Of a stretch of DNA of 64,000 nt, positions 51,790-60,686 are shown in pieces (position 1 is the first letter of the stretch; the number at the start of each line of letters is the position of its first letter). The position numbers were made by a program, and so were the translations under genes. The notes below the pieces were generated by a model. That model saw only the letters and a list, made by a program, of their open reading frames with translations. It was not told the DNA's origin and searched no databases. Source of the DNA: an uncultured Pseudomonadota bacterium (GTDB lineage: Bacteria > Pseudomonadota > Gammaproteobacteria > Steroidobacterales > Steroidobacteraceae); assembly GCA_903832085.1 (NCBI GenBank), contig CAIKZZ010000034.1, forward strand, positions 1 to 64,000, read 5' to 3'.

Positions 51790-51839
51790 ACAGGCCGACC
51801 GGCACCCGTCCGCATGTGACGATGTGCGTGTGGATTTCA

Positions 51840-51868
51840 TTGCCAAAAAACGCCGCGCTTTATACCAT
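51840..51868 (+). promoter_or_regulatory. Candidate map-glnD-dapCD promoter
   Basis: Plus strand TTGCCA (-35), 17-base spacer, TACCAT (-10). The predicted start is about 43 bases before the map ATG. It shares bases with the rpsB -10, so RNA polymerase binding at the two should compete. Confidence 0.45.
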
Positions 51869-51887
51869 GCTGGGCTCGTGCAAACAA
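51859..51887 (-). promoter_or_regulatory. Candidate rpsB-tsf promoter
   Basis: Minus strand TTGTTT (-35), 17-base spacer, TATAAA (-10), the latter preceded by TGG (an extended -10). It predicts a transcript start near 51852 and a leader of about 140 bases. It overlaps the divergent map promoter. Confidence 0.65.
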
Positions 51888-51917
51888 TGGTTTAGCACTA
51901 CCCCCCTCTGGAAACCC

Positions 51918-52733
51918 ATGCTTAGCCCTGAACTTCCGAACACGATCACAGTCAAGACACCCGCCGAACAGGCCGGAATGCGCACCGCTGGGCGCCTAGC
52001 CGCCGACGTCCTAGACATGATCGGCGAGCATGTCGCCGTTGGGGTCTCGACCGATGAGCTCAACGCGCTGTGCCACGATTATATCGTCAACGTCCAGCAG
52101 GCGATCCCCGCCCCCCTCAACTACCGTGGCTTCCCCAAATCAATCTGCACCTCCGTAAATCATGTGGTTTGCCACGGCATTCCGGGTGATAAACGCTTAA
52201 AATCGGGCGATGCAGTCAATATCGATGTCACAGTCATCAAGGATGGCTGGCACGGTGACGCCAGCCGCATGTTCCTCGCCGGCACCCCCTCGGTCCAAGC
52301 GAAGCGCCTGACGGATACCTGCCTGGAGGCGATGTGGATCGGCATTCGCATGGTTCGGCCTGGAATTCAGCTCGGCGACATCGGCCATGCGATCCAGACC
52401 TATGCTGAAGGCCAGGGATTTTCCGTGGTGCGCGAGTACTGCGGCCACGGGATTGGCCGCGTTTTTCACGAAGACCCCCAAATATTGCACTACGGTACGG
52501 CGGGCACGGGCATGCATCTGGTCGAAGGCATGACATTCACCATTGAGCCGATGATCAATGCGGGCAAGCGACATGTGCGCCTGCTGGGCGATGGCTGGAC
52601 CGTCGTCACCAAGGATCATGCGCTTTCAGCGCAATGGGAACATACAGTGCTGTGCACAGCGAGCGGTGTTGAGGTACTAACCTTAGGCAAAGCCGACCGC
52701 GAGCGCTTGGCCAGTGCCGGTGCGTCTATTTGA
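51918..52733 (+). CDS. map: Methionine aminopeptidase, type I
   Basis: Removes the initiator methionine from new proteins. 271 aa from ATG 51918; the frame is open further upstream but covers the promoter. Metal ligands are visible in order: Asp in VNIDVTVIKDGWHGDASRMF (two), His in GHGIGRVFHEDP, Glu in MTFTIEPMIN, and Glu in SAQWEHTVL. It is divergent from rpsB, as in most gammaproteobacteria, and its stop overlaps glnD (TTGA). Confidence 0.97.
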   Translation: MLSPELPNTITVKTPAEQAGMRTAGRLAADVLDMIGEHVAVGVSTDELNALCHDYIVNVQQAIPAPLNYRGFPKSICTSVNHVVCHGIPGDKRLKSGDAVNIDVTVIKDGWHGDASRMFLAGTPSVQAKRLTDTCLEAMWIGIRMVRPGIQLGDIGHAIQTYAEGQGFSVVREYCGHGIGRVFHEDPQILHYGTAGTGMHLVEGMTFTIEPMINAGKRHVRLLGDGWTVVTKDHALSAQWEHTVLCTASGVEVLTLGKADRERLASAGASI

Positions 52734-55447
52734 ACCGCATCGTAGATAGATCCGCGCACGGCGCTACCACGGGCACTCAGGCCACAGATGCCGCATCATG
52801 GCCGGCGCTGCGTGACTTAGGCGAGCGACTGAACGCCATCAGTCTTAGCAATCAGCCGCTAGCTATCGCGGAATTTCGTGGTGTGCTTGACAGTGGCGAT
52901 GCCGCTCTAAAAATTCGCTTCGCTGCGAATGAACCGGTTGAAGAACTCGTCCGCGATCGCGCCCACCTTGTGGACCTTGTGCTACTGCGAGCATGGCATC
53001 TACACAGCACAGCACACACCCACGAACTCGCATTAATCGCGGTGGGTGGTTACGGACGCGGCGAACTACATCCATGCTCCGACATTGACGTCTCAGTGCT
53101 ACTACCAAAGTCTATGGGCACGGACTGGCAGGCCAGCCTCGAGCGATTCCTAACATTCCTTTGGGATATAGGCCTCGAGGTCGGTCATAGCGTACGCACG
53201 ATCGATGACTGCCAGCAGGAAAGTTTAGGAGACATCAGCGTCGCAACGACATTACTCGAAGCGCGCCTGCTGTGCGGACCGGAACTACTCTACTTAGCAA
53301 TGAAGAAGGCCCTCGCCCCAGATCATATTTGGAGCGCCGCCGCCTTTTACGAAGCGAAGGTCAAGGAGCAGCAAGTCCGGCATTTGCGCTTCCATGACAC
53401 GGGTTACAACTTAGAACCTAACGTTAAGGCGAGCCCAGGCGGACTACGCGACATACAAACGATCGCGTGGGTTGCCAAACGTCATTTTGGTGCGGACACG
53501 CTTGACGAACTTGTTGCGCACGGATTCTTAACTCGTCACGAGCTCGTAAAATTAAAAAACGCTCAATCATTTCTATGGAAGATCCGCTTCGCTTTGCACG
53601 TACTTACTGGACGACGCGAAGACCGCTTGCTGTTCGACCACCAAATCAAACTCGCTCAACAATTCGGGTATGAAGACGCGACTTTCACGCTCGCTGTTGA
53701 GCAATTCATGCAGCGCTATTATCGCACTGTCATGGACATTTCTCTGCTGAACGAGATGCTGCTGCAATTATTTGCTGAGGCAATCGTTAACCCTAGTCCG
53801 AGCGCCCCGCAACCGTTGAACTCACGCTTCCAGGTTCGCGCAGACTACCTTGAGATAATTAATGATGAAGTCTTTCTGCGCACGCCCTCAGCGATCCTCG
53901 AACTGTTTCAGCTCTTGCAGGAAAATCCTGCAGTCAAGGGCGTACGCGCTGAGACCATCCGTGTGTTACAACGCCACCTCGATCTCATAGACGAAGAGTT
54001 TCGTCAAAATCCGCGCAACCATCGCCTGTTCATTGAAATACTGCGTGCGCCTCAAGGCGTCACTCGCGGCTTCAGGCGCATGAACTTGTATGGCGTTCTT
54101 GGCCGTTACATACCCGCATTTGGTCGCATCGTTGGCCGTATGCAATATGACTTGTTTCACGCCTACACCGTTGATGCTCACACACTGTTTGTGCTGCGCA
54201 ACCTGCGACGCCTTGCCTTACCGCGCTTCGAGCATGAGTTTCCAAAACTGTCGGCGCTGTTCAACACCTTGCCGCGCCCGGAGCTTGCCTATCTTGCCGC
54301 ATTGTTTCACGACATCGCGAAAGGTCGTGGTGGCGATCACTCTGAACTTGGCGCTGTCGATGCCGAGGCCTTCTGTCTGGAGCAGGGGCTATCTCGTTAT
54401 GACGCGCGCTTAGTTTCATGGCTGGTACGCCACCATCTGTTGCTCTCGGTGACTGCACAGAAGAAAGACATTGCAGATCCAGAAATCGTCAACGAATTTG
54501 CGCGTCGTGTTGGCGATCAAACGCATTTAGACTACCTATACATGCTCACGGTTGCCGACGTACGTGGCACCAATCCGAAGCTGTGGAACACTTGGAAAGC
54601 CTCGCTATTTGAAGAATTTTATCAGCGCACGCGCCGCGCCTTACGACGCGGCCTTGAAAGCCCAATCGATCAAGAAGAACTAATTGCAGAAACACAGCTA
54701 GAGGCACGTAGCTTATTGCAACGTGATGGTGTTTCTGGCGCGGATGTTGAGCGAGTCTGGAAGAGCCTCACGACGACTTATTTTTTGCGACACACAGCTG
54801 AAGAAATCGCATGGCACACGTCATTACTCGCAGGGAGAGATGCATTTGACGAAGAGCCACTAGTCGCTGTACGCCAAGAAACTGGCCGCGGTGGCACCGC
54901 TATTTTCAGTTACACGCCACGGCGTCAAAATAGCTTTGCGCGCGCAACCGCGGTTCTTGATCAAATGGGATTAACCATTTTAGATGCGCGCATTACACCG
55001 ACGAGTAACGGCTTTTCTGTAGAGACCTATCTCGTACTCGAGGATACGGGAGGCGCTATCACTGACCGCACCCGCATTCACGAAATAGAGCAAGGTCTTT
55101 GGCGCAAACTGCGCGAAGAGCCGACCGCACCTGTGGTGGTGACACGCCGCGCGCCGCGCCAAGTCCGCATGTTCATGACACCCACCCAGATCAGCTTTAC
55201 AGATGATCCACGTAATCAACGCACGGTACTTGAACTGGTTGCGTCTGACAGGCCGGGATTACTTTCAGAAGTTGGCAAGACGTTCATGAATGAACGCGTC
55301 AACCTGCATGGGGCTCGTATCTCAACCGTCGGCGAGCGTGCTGAGGACGTTTTTTACTTGTCAGACAATCGCGAGCAGGCACTGGATGAGCCCGCGCGCG
55401 CGCGGGTGGAGGCGGCCCTCATCGCAGCGCTAGACCGCCGTGGCTGA
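52730..55447 (+). CDS. glnD: Bifunctional uridylyltransferase/uridylyl-removing enzyme GlnD
   Basis: Nitrogen sensor that adds UMP to PII proteins when glutamine is low and removes it when high. In 905 aa (E. coli 890), the N-terminal nucleotidyltransferase has GGYGRGELHPCSDIDVSVLL; NLEPNVKASPGGLRDIQTIAW follows. The HD domain has LAALFHDIAKGRGGDHS, and two C-terminal ACT domains start near FARATAVLDQMGLTI and VLELVASDRPGLLSEVG. The start is TTG 52730 in a TTGA overlap with map; no ATG or GTG lies before the conserved region. Its stop overlaps dapC by eight bases. Confidence 0.97.
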   Translation: MNRIVDRSAHGATTGTQATDAASWPALRDLGERLNAISLSNQPLAIAEFRGVLDSGDAALKIRFAANEPVEELVRDRAHLVDLVLLRAWHLHSTAHTHELALIAVGGYGRGELHPCSDIDVSVLLPKSMGTDWQASLERFLTFLWDIGLEVGHSVRTIDDCQQESLGDISVATTLLEARLLCGPELLYLAMKKALAPDHIWSAAAFYEAKVKEQQVRHLRFHDTGYNLEPNVKASPGGLRDIQTIAWVAKRHFGADTLDELVAHGFLTRHELVKLKNAQSFLWKIRFALHVLTGRREDRLLFDHQIKLAQQFGYEDATFTLAVEQFMQRYYRTVMDISLLNEMLLQLFAEAIVNPSPSAPQPLNSRFQVRADYLEIINDEVFLRTPSAILELFQLLQENPAVKGVRAETIRVLQRHLDLIDEEFRQNPRNHRLFIEILRAPQGVTRGFRRMNLYGVLGRYIPAFGRIVGRMQYDLFHAYTVDAHTLFVLRNLRRLALPRFEHEFPKLSALFNTLPRPELAYLAALFHDIAKGRGGDHSELGAVDAEAFCLEQGLSRYDARLVSWLVRHHLLLSVTAQKKDIADPEIVNEFARRVGDQTHLDYLYMLTVADVRGTNPKLWNTWKASLFEEFYQRTRRALRRGLESPIDQEELIAETQLEARSLLQRDGVSGADVERVWKSLTTTYFLRHTAEEIAWHTSLLAGRDAFDEEPLVAVRQETGRGGTAIFSYTPRRQNSFARATAVLDQMGLTILDARITPTSNGFSVETYLVLEDTGGAITDRTRIHEIEQGLWRKLREEPTAPVVVTRRAPRQVRMFMTPTQISFTDDPRNQRTVLELVASDRPGLLSEVGKTFMNERVNLHGARISTVGERAEDVFYLSDNREQALDEPARARVEAALIAALDRRG

Positions 55448-56675
55448 GCAACGAGCACAGATAGTGCCGCTCCCGGTTAATCCAGGCCTCGCACAGCTCA
55501 AACCCTACCCGTTTGAGCGCTTAGCAGCGCTGCTGCATGGCATATTGCCCCCAAGCGACTTCACTCCCATTGCGCTGTCAATCGGCGAGCCCAAGCATGC
55601 ACCACCCTCATTTGTCATTGAGGAACTCACCCGCGCTCTAGGCGGCGTCGGCGTATACCCCGCCACCCTAGGGCTGCCTGAGTTCCGCCAGGCCGTTACA
55701 GGCTGGCTTACGCGTCGTTATGGCCTACAGGGGCTCATTGATCCGGCCACCATGGTGCTGCCCGTGAATGGGACACGTGAGGCGCTGTTTGCGTTTGCAC
55801 AGAGCCTGATTGACCCGACAACCGCTCGGCTGGTGGCTATGCCAAATCCGGGTTACCAGATCTACGAGGGCGCGGCCCTACTCGCCGGTGCCACGCCCTA
55901 CTTTCTGAACACACACCCAGAGCACGACTTCCTGCCCTACCTTGAGGCCGTCCCTGATCACGTCTGGGAACGTTGTAGCCTGCTGTATTTGTGCTCTCCG
56001 GGTAACCCGACAGGCGCCACGGCCTCGCTCGAGTTCATGGCTCTGGCGTTGAAGCTCGCTGATCGTTTCGGTTTTGTGATTGCCGCCGACGAGTGCTACT
56101 CGGAAATATACGATAGCGAAGCTGCACCACCGCTGGGCTTTCTCGAAGCCTGCCGCCAATTGGGCCGCACAGGCTTTGATCGCGTGGTGGTGTTTCACAG
56201 TCTATCGAAACGCTCAAGCTTACCGGGCTTGCGCTCAGGCTTCGTCGCAGGCGACGCGCAGCTCATTGCGAACTTCCGTCAGTACCGCACCTACCACGGT
56301 TGTGCGTTGCCGATACACGTACAACGCGCGAGCATTAAAGCATGGGATGACGATACTCACGTCCTTACAAACCGCGCGCTCTACCGAGCCAAATTTGCGG
56401 CCGTACTACCGATTCTTGCCGAGGTGCTCCCCGTCTTTCGCCCAGCGGGAAGTTTTTACCTTTGGCCGTTCGTCGGCGCTGATGACGAAGCCTTTACCCG
56501 TGAGCTGTATGCACAGACTCACGTAACAGTTGTACCCGGCAGCTATCTTGCGCGCGATACGGGTGATGGCAACCCAGGGGCTGGTCGAGTACGCATTTCC
56601 CTTGTGGCGCCAATCGATGAATGCATCGAAGCCGCCAATCGCATTTCCAATTTCATTAAGAGTCGAGCCACATGA
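55440..56675 (+). CDS. dapC: Succinyldiaminopimelate transaminase DapC
   Basis: PLP-dependent class I aminotransferase that converts N-succinyl-2-amino-6-ketopimelate to N-succinyl-LL-DAP for lysine and peptidoglycan. In 411 aa, [59 protein letters not shown], the DECYSEIY stretch and the PLP lysine in [17 protein letters not shown] fit the DapC family. The start is GTG 55440, and its stop overlaps dapD (ATGA). Flanking dapD supports DapC over a general aminotransferase. Confidence 0.92.
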   Translation: MAEQRAQIVPLPVNPGLAQLKPYPFERLAALLHGILPPSDFTPIALSIGEPKHAPPSFVIEELTRALGGVGVYPATLGLPEFRQAVTGWLTRRYGLQGLIDPATMVLPVNGTREALFAFAQSLIDPTTARLVAMPNPGYQIYEGAALLAGATPYFLNTHPEHDFLPYLEAVPDHVWERCSLLYLCSPGNPTGATASLEFMALALKLADRFGFVIAADECYSEIYDSEAAPPLGFLEACRQLGRTGFDRVVVFHSLSKRSSLPGLRSGFVAGDAQLIANFRQYRTYHGCALPIHVQRASIKAWDDDTHVLTNRALYRAKFAAVLPILAEVLPVFRPAGSFYLWPFVGADDEAFTRELYAQTHVTVVPGSYLARDTGDGNPGAGRVRISLVAPIDECIEAANRISNFIKSRAT

Positions 56676-57493
56676 CTGACACACGCATCGCCATCATCGA
56701 AGGTCACTGGGATTCACGTGGCGAACTCAACCCAACGAGCGCACCAGCAGAACTGATCACAGCCCTACACTCAGTGATCATGGATCTCGATAGCGGCCGG
56801 GTGCGGGTCGCAGAACCAACCGCATCTGGGTGGGTGGTCAACCAGTGGCTAAAAAAAGCCGTCCTCTTGTATTTCAGAGTCAATGACAATCAAGCCATGG
56901 CCGCCCAGTACACTAATTACTTTGACAAAGTTCCACTGAAGTATGCGGGCCTAAGCGAGGCTGAACTGCGTGCGATGGGCACCCGAGTCGTGCCACCCGC
57001 GGTTGCGCGCCGCGGCGCTTACATCGCATCTGGCGTCGTGCTCATGCCCAGCTATGTCAACATCGGCGCCTACGTCGATACCGGCACGATGGTCGATACT
57101 TGGGCAACCGTGGGTTCGTGCGCCCAGATTGGCAAGAACGTGCATCTGTCCGGAGGTGTCGGTATTGGCGGGGTACTTGAACCGCTACAAGCCAATCCCA
57201 CTATCGTCGAGGACGGTTGCTTTATCGGCGCCCGCTCGGAGATTGTTGAAGGCGTGATCGTGGAACGTGGTGCTGTCATTTCGATGGGCGTCTTCATCGG
57301 CGCCAGCACAAAAATATACGATCGGGAAACAGGCGCCGTCACATATGGTCGGGTACCTGCAGGCGCGGTGGTTGTTGCGGGTAATTTACCGTCAGCGGAT
57401 GGCAAGTATTCGCTGTACTGCGCGGTCATCGTCAAGAAAGTGGATGAAAAAACTCGCGCGAAGACTTCGATTAATGAGCTACTGCGCGACTAG
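56672..57493 (+). CDS. dapD: Tetrahydrodipicolinate N-succinyltransferase
   Basis: Transfers succinyl from CoA to tetrahydrodipicolinate, opening the ring, the step before DapC. In 273 aa, an N-terminal helical domain (about 1-100) is followed by a hexapeptide beta-helix with [46 protein letters not shown] (start and end of one run) and [16 protein letters not shown]. The length matches E. coli DapD (274). It is last in the map-glnD-dapC-dapD operon. The 63 bases after it hold only a weak six-base-pair hairpin. Confidence 0.98.
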   Translation: MTDTRIAIIEGHWDSRGELNPTSAPAELITALHSVIMDLDSGRVRVAEPTASGWVVNQWLKKAVLLYFRVNDNQAMAAQYTNYFDKVPLKYAGLSEAELRAMGTRVVPPAVARRGAYIASGVVLMPSYVNIGAYVDTGTMVDTWATVGSCAQIGKNVHLSGGVGIGGVLEPLQANPTIVEDGCFIGARSEIVEGVIVERGAVISMGVFIGASTKIYDRETGAVTYGRVPAGAVVVAGNLPSADGKYSLYCAVIVKKVDEKTRAKTSINELLRD

Positions 57494-57556
57494 CCACGCT
57501 TTTGGCACCGGCCAAATTGCCCCACAGTGATCAACCCTTTGACGGCACTCATCGGC

Positions 57557-58309
57557 TCAACAGTCACGATTCGATACATTGGCTAAGTGCGCTCTGAACT
57601 CTTCTTGCTTCTGGATCGATTTAACAGGATGGTACATGGTATTCGCATTCAACTGATGCGCTTGCCAGTCGTGCCGAAACACAATTCCTTTAAGGGCATC
57701 AACACATTTCACAGACAGGTTATTGTGCAGAGCAAGCGTATGAAAAATATACTCAATAAATTTATCCACTTTCGGATGCCTGCAAGCGAATTGCTCAACA
57801 AGCTGCAATAGCTTTGCCGAAGCGCGCATTGCGCAAACCATTCCGCGCGCGCATGGCAAGCTCAACGCCGGTGTGATTGAGCGTGCATGAGCCCAAACAT
57901 CAGCCTCTCGAGACTCAACAATCCAACTCTTTGATGAAAGCAGATCCGCACCTAAGTTAGCAGCATCGATCTCACCTATCAACGTAGTTCGCGGCACGAA
58001 AACGTCATCTTCAAGAAACCAAACGTTTTCATAAGCAGTATTCAACCGACAGAAATACAAAAGCGCCTTATCCCAAGCACTGACGCGTAGCCCTGGTGCC
58101 TTGCTGAGACGATTGAACCGATTAAATCCACTATCCCCACATACAGTGTCATCAAGTTGAACAAACTTTATACGATGGTCGGTGGGCACCTGGAAATCAT
58201 TATCGTCGACAAAATAAAACACGTCGTAGTCGTCGTCACGCCCAGTCTTACTATAGAAATCTACCAGCTCTGATTTAGGCCTTAAACTCAGGATTGCGAT
58301 TGCATTCAT
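57557..58309 (-). CDS. Unrecognised glycosyltransferase-like protein
   Basis: A 250 aa protein with no signal peptide or membrane segment. I do not recognise a named family. Features suggest a GT-A-like glycosyltransferase: DYDVFYFVDDNDF near residue 27, a WDKALLYFC helix near 80, and an ENVWFLEDDVFVP strand with an acidic E-D-D triplet near 98, which could be a DxD-type metal site. The function is inference only. Codon use and base composition look more A/T-rich than the neighbours. ATG 58309 is directly preceded by a run of nine G. It is isolated between dapD (convergent) and pstB (same strand, 148 bases upstream). Confidence 0.65.
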   Translation of the reverse strand: MNAIAILSLRPKSELVDFYSKTGRDDDYDVFYFVDDNDFQVPTDHRIKFVQLDDTVCGDSGFNRFNRLSKAPGLRVSAWDKALLYFCRLNTAYENVWFLEDDVFVPRTTLIGEIDAANLGADLLSSKSWIVESREADVWAHARSITPALSLPCARGMVCAMRASAKLLQLVEQFACRHPKVDKFIEYIFHTLALHNNLSVKCVDALKGIVFRHDWQAHQLNANTMYHPVKSIQKQEEFRAHLANVSNRDC

Positions 58310-58318
58310 CCCCCCCCC
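58310..58318 (-). repeat. Nine-G homopolymer abutting a start codon
   Basis: C9 on the plus strand (G9 on the coding strand), preceded by GA and directly followed by the ATG of the glycosyltransferase-like gene. It may act as the ribosome-binding site. Length change by slipped pairing would alter the distance between GAGG and ATG. Confidence 0.9.
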
Positions 58319-58399
58319 TCGCTACTCGTGAGCCTACATACAACGACGTGACTCGAATCAAACTGACACACCCCGGCAAAGCCTCAATGGCTCGCACTG

Positions 58400-58423
58400 A
58401 GGCCGATGTTCGAATATCGGCCT
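58400..58423 (-). terminator. Hairpin downstream of pstB, possible terminator
   Basis: A perfect eight-base-pair inverted repeat, AGGCCGAT and ATCGGCCT with an eight-base loop, 34 bases after the pstB stop. There is no T-run, so intrinsic termination is doubtful. It may end or stabilise the pst transcript. The remaining gap to the glycosyltransferase-like gene has no other assigned element besides the G9 tract. Confidence 0.45.
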
Positions 58424-58457
58424 AAACCGAGAGATACCCACAATCAACAAGGAACTA

Positions 58458-59351
58458 TTAGCCAAAACGACCCGTGATGTAATCCTCAGTCAATTTATGG
58501 CGCGGATTGGTAAACATCTGATTGGTAGAGCCCACCTCAATGACGTTACCGAGGTGAAAATATGCCGTGCGTTGCGACACGCGAGCAGCCTGCTGCATAT
58601 TATGCGTCACGATTACGATGGCGTAATTCTGACGTAGCTCGTCAATTAGATCCTCGACTCGAGCCGTCGCCACAGGATCGAGCGCCGAGCATGGCTCGTC
58701 CATCAAAATGACCTCAGGGTCCACCGCGATGGCTCTCGCAATACACAAGCGCTGTTGCTGACCACCCGACAAGCCCGTACCGGGCTGATCGAGCCGATCC
58801 TTAACCTCGTCCCAAAGGCCTGCTTTGCGCAGCGATGTCTGCACGATCTCATCGAGATCCGCGCGTGTGGGGGCAAGCCCATGTATGCGTGGGCCGTATG
58901 CAATATTCTCAAATATGGATTTTGGAAAAGGATTTGGGTGTTGAAACACCATGCCGACGCGCGCGCGCAACTGCACAACGTCTTCACTCCTATCGTAGAT
59001 ATCCTTACCGTCCAAGGTAATGGTCCCGCTGACACGCGCAGCCGCAATCGTGTCATTCATGCGATTTAAGCAGCGCAAAAACGTTGACTTACCGCAACCT
59101 GATGGGCCAATGAAGGCGATCACTGAATTTCGACCAATATCGATATTGACATCAGCAATCGCTTTCTTTGCGCCATAGTGCACGCTGACCTGGCGCGCCG
59201 TCATAACCGGATCCTGCACGGTCACCTGGCCAATTGTTTGTGTATCAATTGCAGCGCCCGGCGCTGACTGATCACCAGCCGCAGAGACAGTTGCTCGGGG
59301 CACCGCAAACTTCGCAGCATCCACAACGACATCACGCGTGTCACTTGCCAT
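58458..59351 (-). CDS. pstB: Phosphate ABC transporter ATP-binding protein
   Basis: ATPase that drives high-affinity phosphate import. 297 aa from ATG 59351 (TTG 59357 also possible). There is an N-terminal extension of about 50 residues. Walker A is GPSGCGKST, the Q-loop region [13 protein letters not shown] is PstB-specific, the signature is LSGGQQQR, and Walker B is [12 protein letters not shown], with [10 protein letters not shown] as the switch histidine. It ends the pstC-A-B run; phoU does not follow. Confidence 0.97.
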   Translation of the reverse strand: MASDTRDVVVDAAKFAVPRATVSAAGDQSAPGAAIDTQTIGQVTVQDPVMTARQVSVHYGAKKAIADVNIDIGRNSVIAFIGPSGCGKSTFLRCLNRMNDTIAAARVSGTITLDGKDIYDRSEDVVQLRARVGMVFQHPNPFPKSIFENIAYGPRIHGLAPTRADLDEIVQTSLRKAGLWDEVKDRLDQPGTGLSGGQQQRLCIARAIAVDPEVILMDEPCSALDPVATARVEDLIDELRQNYAIVIVTHNMQQAARVSQRTAYFHLGNVIEVGSTNQMFTNPRHKLTEDYITGRFG

Positions 59352-59369
59352 GGTCAAAAAACCTCTGCG

Positions 59370-60686
59370 CTACCAGCGCCGCTCAAACCGATTACGAAGT
59401 ATCATTGCGAGCGCATTCATAAGCAGCAAAAATATCAAGAGCACGATAATCGCCCCTGAGGTGCGCTCTACAAACGCTTGCTCCGAACTACTAGACCACA
59501 AGTAGATCTGCACTGGTAGCACCGTTGCAGAATCACTGAGTGCTCGCGGCACATCTGCGATGAACGCGACCATCCCAATCATCAACAAAGGGGCACTTTC
59601 GCCCAGTGCTCGCGCCATACCAATGATTGCACCCGTAAGAATGCCAGGCATCGCCAGTGGTAGCACATGATGCGTCACCATCTGTACGGGCGAGGCGCCC
59701 ATACCAAACGCCGCCTGCCGAATCGCAGGCGGGACCGCTTTCAATGCGGCTCGGCTCGCAATGATAATCGTGGGCAGCGTCATCAGTGTCAGCACCAAGC
59801 CACCCACGATCGGCGCTGAACGCGGCAAGCCAAAGAACTGAATAAAGACTGCAAGCCCCAGCAAACCAAACACGATGGACGGAACGGCCGCCAAATTATT
59901 GATATTGACTTCAATAAAATCCGTATAACGATTGCGAACGGCAAATTCCTCCAAATACACTGCCGCTGCCACACCAATCGGTAGCGACAAGCACACGGTC
60001 ACAAGCAAGGTCAACATCGATCCGACCAGCGCACCCAAGATGCCGGCTTGCTCAGGCTCGCGCGAGTCGCCATGTGTGAAGAGGCCGGTGTTAAACTGTT
60101 CTTTTAAGCGATGCTCAGCGAGCAAAGCCTGAATCCACCCAAACTCAAGGTCGCTGACGGTGCGATCGGCTTCAGGGGTGTTTTGGCTGATGCGTCCCTT
60201 CACGACAAGATCGACCCGGTCGCTTGCAAGCAAAGCCACACGCTCGGTGGTGCCGATCAGTTGCGGATTCTTTACCACCCGATCACGTAAAATCGTGTCG
60301 GCTGAGTTGCTGAGCAAGCCATAAAGCTTGCGCTTCTCATCGCGCTCGGTGACATCACTGAACCGGTTGCGTAATGCGGCCTTCACGACAGCCTCGTAGT
60401 CACCCTGAGCAAGATCCGCCGGAGCAAGCTTACCGTCTGGGGCAATATCAGCCGCCGAATAAGTCACATCTAGCGTGACGTAGGCCTGTTTAAACGCGCC
60501 AATGCCTTTGGAGATGATGGTAGAAAACAGCACTACAACAAACAACAAACCCAAGGTAACGGCGACGATCCCATAGGTGCGAAATCGCAACTCCGCCCGA
60601 TAGCGTCGCTTAAGACTTGCAGCCACCAACCGCTGCGTCCGCTGGCCGCGGGTCTCAAAAGGAGTTGCGTTATTTGTATTGTTCAC
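59370..60686 (-). CDS. pstA: Phosphate ABC transporter permease PstA, long form
   Basis: Membrane subunit of the Pst importer. About 438 aa from GTG 60686, which overlaps the pstC end by 17 bases; an earlier frame opening inside pstC is rejected. The N-terminal domain (about residues 1-200), with TYGIVAVTLGLLFVVVLFSTI and a soluble stretch, matches the long gammaproteobacterial form (DUF3333). The permease core has GILGALVGSMLTLLVTV, the EAA loop ALKAVPPAIRQAAFGMGASPVQM, and ALGESAPLLMIG. Confidence 0.93.
   Translation of the reverse strand: MNNTNNATPFETRGQRTQRLVAASLKRRYRAELRFRTYGIVAVTLGLLFVVVLFSTIISKGIGAFKQAYVTLDVTYSAADIAPDGKLAPADLAQGDYEAVVKAALRNRFSDVTERDEKRKLYGLLSNSADTILRDRVVKNPQLIGTTERVALLASDRVDLVVKGRISQNTPEADRTVSDLEFGWIQALLAEHRLKEQFNTGLFTHGDSREPEQAGILGALVGSMLTLLVTVCLSLPIGVAAAVYLEEFAVRNRYTDFIEVNINNLAAVPSIVFGLLGLAVFIQFFGLPRSAPIVGGLVLTLMTLPTIIIASRAALKAVPPAIRQAAFGMGASPVQMVTHHVLPLAMPGILTGAIIGMARALGESAPLLMIGMVAFIADVPRALSDSATVLPVQIYLWSSSSEQAFVERTSGAIIVLLIFLLLMNALAMILRNRFERRW

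Noticed and set aside
57494-57556. Six-base-pair hairpin after dapD as a terminator
   Set aside because: The stem is short and no T-run follows it.
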